Positions 43,354-47,731 of a DNA stretch of 47,731 nt are shown here, piece by piece (within the stretch, counting starts at the first letter, position 1; every line of letters starts with the position of its first letter). Below the pieces are notes generated by a model, which worked only from the letters and a program-made list of their open reading frames with translations, ran no database searches and was not told the DNA's origin. The position numbers and the translations under genes were made by a program. This stretch comes from an uncultured Lachnospiraceae bacterium. Its GTDB lineage: Bacteria; Bacillota; Clostridia; Lachnospirales; Lachnospiraceae. The stretch is taken from NCBI GenBank assembly GCA_945833775.1, contig CAMAGI010000005.1:1-47731 (forward strand), read 5' to 3'.

Positions 43354-44556
43354 TTATCGTTCACGAAAGCCGGTATCTGCTCCGTCGAAGGGTCTGCAGA
43401 TCTTACATTGGTTTTGTGCAGTGTATCCAGCCGCCTCGGCTTCCTCCAGCGTATCAAATAAAATCTGATTTCGCAACTGTGGCAGTCCCGTACAGGATGC
43501 TTTATGAAGCTTTCGGTTCGTCATGTTGCCGATGTAAACCGCCCCCTGCACGATACTCTCCGCTTCCCGGAATTCCGAAGAAGCTGTGTTCCAGGTGATA
43601 TTGTTCCCGTCGCTGGTCATCACAATGTTGTGCTGCTCATCCGTGCGAAACACCTTCACATCCCGAAGACTTAACCGTTCCAATGTCTTTGCATGGGGAA
43701 ATCCGTACGGATTGTCTTTCCCGCAACTGATCACCGCATACATCGGATGTACGGCTGCAAGAAAGTACTCCCCGGTGGATGCAAAGCTTCCATGATGCGC
43801 AATTTTCAGCACATCCGCCGCAAGTTCCACATCACTATTCAGAATCGCCTCTTCCTCCTCAAGCTCCGCGTCTCCCATAAACAGGAAGGTGTTGTCTCCG
43901 AACACAATCCGACAGACGATGGAATTGTTGTTGGTATCCTCATATGGGGTCTCAATCGGAGCAAGAAAGGTCACAGTCGCTCCGCCCAGATCAAAACAGT
44001 CTCCGGGCACCGGTACTGTCTGCTTGTAATTCCGATACTCCATCGCATCCATCAAATCCCGGTACGCTTTCGTATCCGCCTGCTGATCCGTCATATAGAC
44101 CGTTCCGATATTGTACTTTGTCGTAATGACATCCGCACCGCCGATATGATCCGAGTCGGGATGTGTCCAAATCACGGCATCCAGAAATTCAACGCTTTGT
44201 TTCTTCAGATACATTTGAACCGCTGTCGCGTTTGTGCTATCCCCCGCGTCAATCAAAAGGGCGTGATCATTGCATTTGATCAAGGTCGCATCCCCTTGCC
44301 CGACATCCAGAAAATGAATCTCCAGGGTTCCCGGGGACAAATCCGATTGCCTTTCCTCCGTCTCCTCCGCCTGTGGGCTCTCCTCCCACGGGCTCTCTTC
44401 CTGCGACTCCCTTCTCTCGGAATCATCTGCCACGGCCCGGGAAATTCCACGGTCCGCACGGGCGATATAAACGGTGATTGCCATTCCTGCCACACACAGA
44501 AGGAGCGCCAACAAGACACTTACACGATTCCCTGCTTTTCGCCAAAACCCGAACAT
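43354..44556 (-). CDS. Membrane-anchored ComEC-like metallo-beta-lactamase protein with Ada-type zinc-binding tail
   Basis: 400 aa. One N-terminal membrane segment (about 12-32) and an acidic linker place the rest outside the cell. The hydrolase domain (about 75-330) has LDVGQGDATLI, the metal motif THPDSDHIGG, FMGDAE and KIAHHGS, so it looks catalytically complete and close to the ComEC/Rec2 C-terminal nuclease-like domain. A tail (about 345-390) resembles the Ada/XRCC-type zinc module (YIGNMTNRKLHKASC, CKICRP). DNA or nucleotide hydrolysis outside the membrane is plausible but unproven. GAGGAG lies 7 nt before the ATG. Stop-to-start distance of 21 nt suggests co-transcription with the STAND gene. 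Confidence 0.88.
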   Translation of the reverse strand: MFGFWRKAGNRVSVLLALLLCVAGMAITVYIARADRGISRAVADDSERRESQEESPWEESPQAEETEERQSDLSPGTLEIHFLDVGQGDATLIKCNDHALLIDAGDSTNATAVQMYLKKQSVEFLDAVIWTHPDSDHIGGADVITTKYNIGTVYMTDQQADTKAYRDLMDAMEYRNYKQTVPVPGDCFDLGGATVTFLAPIETPYEDTNNNSIVCRIVFGDNTFLFMGDAELEEEEAILNSDVELAADVLKIAHHGSFASTGEYFLAAVHPMYAVISCGKDNPYGFPHAKTLERLSLRDVKVFRTDEQHNIVMTSDGNNITWNTASSEFREAESIVQGAVYIGNMTNRKLHKASCTGLPQLRNQILFDTLEEAEAAGYTAQNQCKICRPFDGADTGFRER

Positions 44557-44651
44557 GCTGCGCTCCTCCTCAGAATCGGTCGCTCCGTAATACCTTTCTC
44601 CACAAAAACTGCCGTCCCCCTTTTAAAATGCCAGGACGGACGCACCACCGG

Positions 44652-44685
44652 GGCAACAAAATCCCCAGTCAGATTGACCGGGGAT
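44652..44685 (-). terminator. Terminator of the feo operon
   Basis: Stem ATCCCCGGTCA/TGACTGGGGAT (one mismatch, 3-nt loop, 44661-44685) followed on the minus strand by TTTGTTG. It lies directly after the Cys-rich protein gene. Confidence 0.75.
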
Positions 44686-44689
44686 ATTT

Positions 44690-44884
44690 CTATGGCTCTA
44701 TTTTATTATAAGATTCGGGATTCGTCCATTCCTTTTCGCAAAAAATATCACATTCTTTGCAGGGGCAGGTACCGGCGGAAGGACATCCGATACATCTTGC
44801 GCCTTTCTTCCTTTCTTTCCACAAATAGTAAACCGCTGCACCTGCCAAAACCAACACGATCCCGGCGACAATGAAATTCTCCAC
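44690..44884 (-). CDS. FeoB-associated Cys-rich membrane protein
   Basis: 64 aa from a GTG start, with AAAGGAG 5 nt upstream. One membrane segment (about 4-22) is followed by a basic patch and six cysteines (31, 34, 40, 42, 45, 49). Proteins of this type follow feoB in many Clostridia and are thought to help ferrous iron uptake, perhaps by binding iron at the cytoplasmic face; the mechanism is unknown. A longer open frame to 45139 runs into feoB and is not needed. Confidence 0.88.
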   Translation of the reverse strand: MENFIVAGIVLVLAGAAVYYLWKERKKGARCIGCPSAGTCPCKECDIFCEKEWTNPESYNKIEP

Positions 44885-44928
44885 AGGGACTCCTTTCCGA
44901 TCGAAATCTGATTTCGTTCCAACACAAA

Positions 44929-46929
44929 CTACTTTTGCAACCGATATTGTGCTTTCAACTGCCGATTCGTTCTGTAAATCAATCCCGCCACAAACGTTGC
45001 CATGGCAAGCACTGCGATAAGTCCCGGAACAAATCCGTTTCCGAATGTTCCGGTGGTAATCAAGGTACCGATCTGATACACCAGAAACGCTACCGTATAA
45101 CCGGTTCCCAGCTGAAGAGCAATTCCGCTCCACAGCCATTTTTTGCTCTGCATTTCCGAATTCATGGCGCCAAGCGCTGCAAAACAGGGCGGTGTGAATA
45201 AGTTAAACATCAGAAAGCTGAGTGCAGCCACTTTGGTCAGTGCCATTGCCTGAGCTACTATATTGCCATCCCCGATCAGTGCAAGCTCTTCCGTGTCAAT
45301 AAAAGCACTCAATCCGTAGCAGACGGCAAGGGTTCCCACCACATTTTCCTTGGCAATAAAGCCGGTTACTGCGGCTGCCGCCAGCTGCCATGCAACGATA
45401 CCGACGATCGGCACTAAGAGGTATGCAATGGGGGAGGCAATTGTGGCAAGAATAGAGGTGCTTTCCATCCCTTCCTCTACCACCTGCATCTGCCAGTTAA
45501 AGGACTGCATGATCTGTACAATGGTATTGCATACCAGAATGATGGTGCCCGCCTTGATAATATACGCTTTTCCCCGTCCAAGCATGGAAATCACAGCTCT
45601 CTTAAGGCTTGGAAGCTTGTATTCCGGAAGCTCGATGATGAAGAAGGATTTTCGGAATTTGTGTCCGGTAACCGCATTTACCAAGAATGCTCCGAGGAGA
45701 ATTAAGAGAATCCCCACAAAGTACATTAGGGTTCCCACCCAAGGCGTATCCGCGAAAAAGGCACCGACAAATAACGCGATGACCGGGAGTTTTGCGCCGC
45801 AGGGCATAAACGCTGTCAACATGGCGGTTGCTCTTCTTTCCCGCTCATTGCGGATCGTACGGCATGCCATGATACCCGGAATCGCACATCCGGTGCCGAT
45901 CACCATAGGGATGACGGATTTACCGGAAAGACCGACTCTCTTAAAAATCGGATCCAATACGACCGTCGCCCTTGCCATGTATCCGCAGTCCTCCAGAAGA
46001 GCGATCAGAAAATACATAACCATAACAAGCGGCAGGAAGCCTACCACCGCACCTACGCCGCCGATGATGCCATCCACAAGGAGGGACTGCAGGAACGGGT
46101 TGGCATTTTCCACCAAACCGGCCACCCATTCCTGGAAGGTTTCGATCCAGCCAACCAGCCAGTCTGCAATCCAGGTGCCCACCGTCGATTGGGAAATGTA
46201 AAATACGCCGAACATAACCACCGCAAAAAGCGGGATACCAAACCATGGATTGGTGAGAACCGCATCGATTTTATCCTGCTTATTTTTCTCTTTGGTCAGG
46301 ACCCTGCGCTTCTCAACGGCAGAAACAATCGACTTTACAAAATCATAACGTTCCCGGTCGGCTGCTTCCACTTCACTCTTGCTCTGTAAATTAATCTCCC
46401 TCTGTGTATAAGGTGCCTTCTGGTCGCAGCCTTTTAACGAAACCGCCTTCGTTACCACATCCTTTAGGCCAACATGCCCGGCAGAGGTTGACACCGTTTT
46501 GACAACCGGACAACCAAGCCGCTCCTCCAAGAGTTCTACATTGATCTGTGTATCCTTCTTTTCATTGATATCGCTCTTATTGAGTGCGACCACCACCGGA
46601 ATGCCAAGCTCCAACAGCTGTGTCGTGAAGAACAGGCTTCTACTTAAATTGGTGGCATCCACGATGTTGATGATGGCATCGGGATTCTCATTTCTGACAT
46701 AGGCGCTGGTGATGCTTTCCTCCGATGTAAACGGGGACATGGAATAAGCCCCCGGTAAGTCCACCGCAATCAATTCTTCCGTTCCGTCATAATAGGACTT
46801 CTTAATCAGACTTTCCCTCTTTTCCACGGTAACGCCGGCCCAGTTTCCGACCTTTTCATTCCTCCCCGTCAGGGCATTGTACATCGTCGTCTTTCCGCTG
46901 TTCGGGTTGCCTGCCAATGCGATTCTCAT
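44929..46929 (-). CDS. feoB: Ferrous iron transporter B
   Basis: 666 aa. N-terminal GTPase domain has GNPNSGKT (7-14), DLPG (57-60) and NKSD (117-120). A helical GDI-like linker follows, then the membrane domain with two Gate regions, including VIPMVIGTGCAIPGIMACRTI. It imports Fe2+ across the membrane under anaerobic conditions. GGAGG precedes the ATG. An operator-like inverted repeat lies 46 nt upstream. Confidence 0.97.
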   Translation of the reverse strand: MRIALAGNPNSGKTTMYNALTGRNEKVGNWAGVTVEKRESLIKKSYYDGTEELIAVDLPGAYSMSPFTSEESITSAYVRNENPDAIINIVDATNLSRSLFFTTQLLELGIPVVVALNKSDINEKKDTQINVELLEERLGCPVVKTVSTSAGHVGLKDVVTKAVSLKGCDQKAPYTQREINLQSKSEVEAADRERYDFVKSIVSAVEKRRVLTKEKNKQDKIDAVLTNPWFGIPLFAVVMFGVFYISQSTVGTWIADWLVGWIETFQEWVAGLVENANPFLQSLLVDGIIGGVGAVVGFLPLVMVMYFLIALLEDCGYMARATVVLDPIFKRVGLSGKSVIPMVIGTGCAIPGIMACRTIRNERERRATAMLTAFMPCGAKLPVIALFVGAFFADTPWVGTLMYFVGILLILLGAFLVNAVTGHKFRKSFFIIELPEYKLPSLKRAVISMLGRGKAYIIKAGTIILVCNTIVQIMQSFNWQMQVVEEGMESTSILATIASPIAYLLVPIVGIVAWQLAAAAVTGFIAKENVVGTLAVCYGLSAFIDTEELALIGDGNIVAQAMALTKVAALSFLMFNLFTPPCFAALGAMNSEMQSKKWLWSGIALQLGTGYTVAFLVYQIGTLITTGTFGNGFVPGLIAVLAMATFVAGLIYRTNRQLKAQYRLQK

Positions 46930-46974
46930 GATGAATCCTCCTTGCTCTCATACTGCTTTTGTAAAAGAATTGTT

Positions 46975-46990
46975 GTTAGTTAATACTAAC
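46975..46990. promoter_or_regulatory. DtxR-type operator-like inverted repeat before feoB
   Basis: GTTAG, 6 nt, CTAAC, with arms extendable to GTTAGT/ACTAAC. Same layout as two sites before feoA. I see no clear promoter in this 104-nt gap. Confidence 0.55.
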
Positions 46991-47033
46991 TTGACTCCCT
47001 AAAAATATAGTGATCCGCTCACCATTGGGATAT

Positions 47034-47246
47034 TTATATAGAAATGGCTTTCGCCAAATCCGTATCGATATTGTATCTTGCATCCTTGATGGAAACCACA
47101 CAGCCTCCCTTAATGTGCGAAATTACCGTAATCGGTTCTCCGCTGTAACAACCCAGCGAGAACAGGAAAGACTTCAGCTCTTCGTCCTGCGCCGCGATAT
47201 CTCTCACGATGTATTCTTCTCCGATCTTTGCATCTGACAAATTCAT
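47034..47246 (-). CDS. feoA: FeoA-family protein
   Basis: 70 aa from the ATG at 47246, a start that fits the family; an upward extension of 20 codons does not. SH3-like domain with FLFSLGCYSGEPITVISH and GGCVVSIKDARYNID. FeoA assists FeoB, probably through its GTPase domain. No strong ribosome binding site is near the ATG: AAAGGTG lies about 11 nt upstream. It lies 104 nt before feoB. Confidence 0.9.
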   Translation of the reverse strand: MNLSDAKIGEEYIVRDIAAQDEELKSFLFSLGCYSGEPITVISHIKGGCVVSIKDARYNIDTDLAKAISI

Positions 47247-47289
47247 AGCTGCTGCCACACCTTTCCCCAAGTCTATACAACCGCGCAAT

Positions 47290-47336
47290 CCAACCGATCT
47301 ATCCAACCGGTCTATCCAACCGGTCTATCCAACCGC
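47290..47336. repeat. 13-bp tandem repeat in the feoA leader
   Basis: Unit CCAACCGGTCTAT, three copies (the first with A for G at one position) plus a 7-bp partial copy. It lies between the promoter and the feoA start. Confidence 0.9.
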
Positions 47337-47357
47337 ATAATGATCTGCATTCCTGCA

Positions 47358-47373
47358 GTTAGTATTTTCTAAC
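47358..47373. promoter_or_regulatory. DtxR-type operator-like site 1 before feoA
   Basis: GTTAG-TATTTT-CTAAC. It covers the expected transcription start of feoA. Confidence 0.6.
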
Positions 47374-47380
47374 TTAACTC

Positions 47381-47409
47381 AGTTTAATATAACTAACTCC
47401 GATTGTCAA
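47381..47409 (-). promoter_or_regulatory. Promoter of the feo operon
   Basis: TTGACA (47404-47409), 17-nt spacer, TAAACT (47381-47386) on the minus strand. The leader to feoA is about 130 nt. Confidence 0.6.
47382..47397. promoter_or_regulatory. DtxR-type operator-like site 2 before feoA
   Basis: GTTTA-ATATAA-CTAAC, one base off the site 1 arms, centred 24 bp from site 1. It fills most of the promoter spacer and covers the -10. Confidence 0.5.
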
Positions 47410-47486
47410 TACACTTTATCTTCAAAAATCTCTATTGATATTTTTTCTCAATAACCTAAATATGGAATGAAAACATAATTGGATCC

Positions 47487-47731
47487 TACAATTCGGCGGA
47501 CGAAAAAGGCCTGTGATGCAAAATTCGAAGTTTAGGCTTACAGTTTTTGGCACGAAAAAGGCCCAGGATGCAGGAATTGAAGTTCAGGCTTACAATTCGG
47601 CGAAAGGAAAAGGCCTAAGATGCAAAAATCAAAGTTCAGGCTTACAATTCGGAGCATAATAAAGGCCCAAGATTCGGATATTGGAGTCCGGGCCTATAAT
47701 GGAGCTTTTAAAATAAGCCTATATTACAGGA
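47487..47731. repeat. Degenerate 52-bp tandem repeat array
   Basis: Four full units (47487-47538, 47539-47590, 47591-47642, 47643-47694) and a 37-bp partial one that is cut by the window edge. Units share starts near TACAATTCGG, an AGGCC block and a closing AGGCT/GGGCC block. The period is not a multiple of three and stop codons occur, so it is not a coding repeat. Confidence 0.88.

Larger units (their letters stand above)
47247..47486. other. feoA leader and upstream region
   Basis: No gene is seen. The leader holds a 13-bp tandem repeat (47290-47336). A promoter (47381-47409) with two operator-like sites follows, then A/T-rich sequence up to the 52-bp repeat array. Confidence 0.6.

Noticed and set aside
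44885..45139. Longer frame for the Cys-rich membrane protein, overlapping feoB
   Set aside because: The overlap is large and AAAGGAG marks the GTG at 44884.
47487..47731. CRISPR array
   Set aside because: Units are contiguous 52-bp copies that diverge along their whole length; there is no constant repeat alternating with unique spacers, and no cas gene is present.

Overview
The window looks like chromosome from an anaerobic Firmicute of class Clostridia, most likely a Lachnospiraceae-type genome. The reasons are the SCIFF peptide/radical-SAM pair next to a TIGR04086-type membrane protein and a fused SecDF, a DUF6033-like protein, an XpaC/TelA pair behind a PASTA kinase, and a Clostridia-type feoA-feoB-Cys-rich membrane protein operon. 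Nearly all genes are on the minus strand; only a MATE transporter and a CNNM/CorC protein are on the plus strand. I see no rRNA, tRNA, CRISPR array, prophage or intact insertion sequence. The family assignments below were made by reading the sequence, without database searches.

Layout, left to right. 0.2-1.75 kb: an ECF-type sigma factor (GTG start) followed by a one-pass membrane protein with a degenerate M23 domain. 2.2-3.2 kb: a DUF6033-like protein and a possible 44-residue protein. 3.2-17.1 kb: one long minus-strand run, in transcription order carD-like, priA, def, fmt, yugP-like peptidase, rsmB, rlmN, PP2C phosphatase, PASTA kinase, rsgA, xpaC-like and telA-like, closed by a strong terminator. 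It joins DNA replication restart, protein N-terminal processing, rRNA modification, ribosome assembly and cell-wall-linked Ser/Thr signalling. 17.2-18.6 kb: a MATE exporter with a clear sigma-A promoter.

18.8-27.4 kb: recJ and a 1-phosphofructokinase-type kinase, an EAL-domain protein with one altered metal-site residue, secDF, then the SCIFF maturase and its 47-residue precursor, which is driven by a perfect consensus promoter. A TIGR04086-type membrane protein lies upstream. 27.4-30.3 kb: a CNNM/CorC protein converging on a Na/Pi-type transporter, and an amidase. 30.3-39.7 kb: an unrecognised polytopic membrane protein and the run hisS-aspS-PPTase-ABC-ABC, whose two ABC proteins look like a heterodimer with one degenerate ATP site.

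39.7-44.6 kb: the most unusual locus, a 1213-residue DUF4062/STAND-ATPase/TPR protein encoded just behind a membrane-anchored ComEC-like metallo-beta-lactamase protein. 44.7-47.4 kb: the ferrous iron operon feoA-feoB-Cys-rich protein, with three matching inverted repeats that look like DtxR-type operators. 47.49 kb to the right edge: a degenerate 52-bp tandem repeat array that runs off the window.
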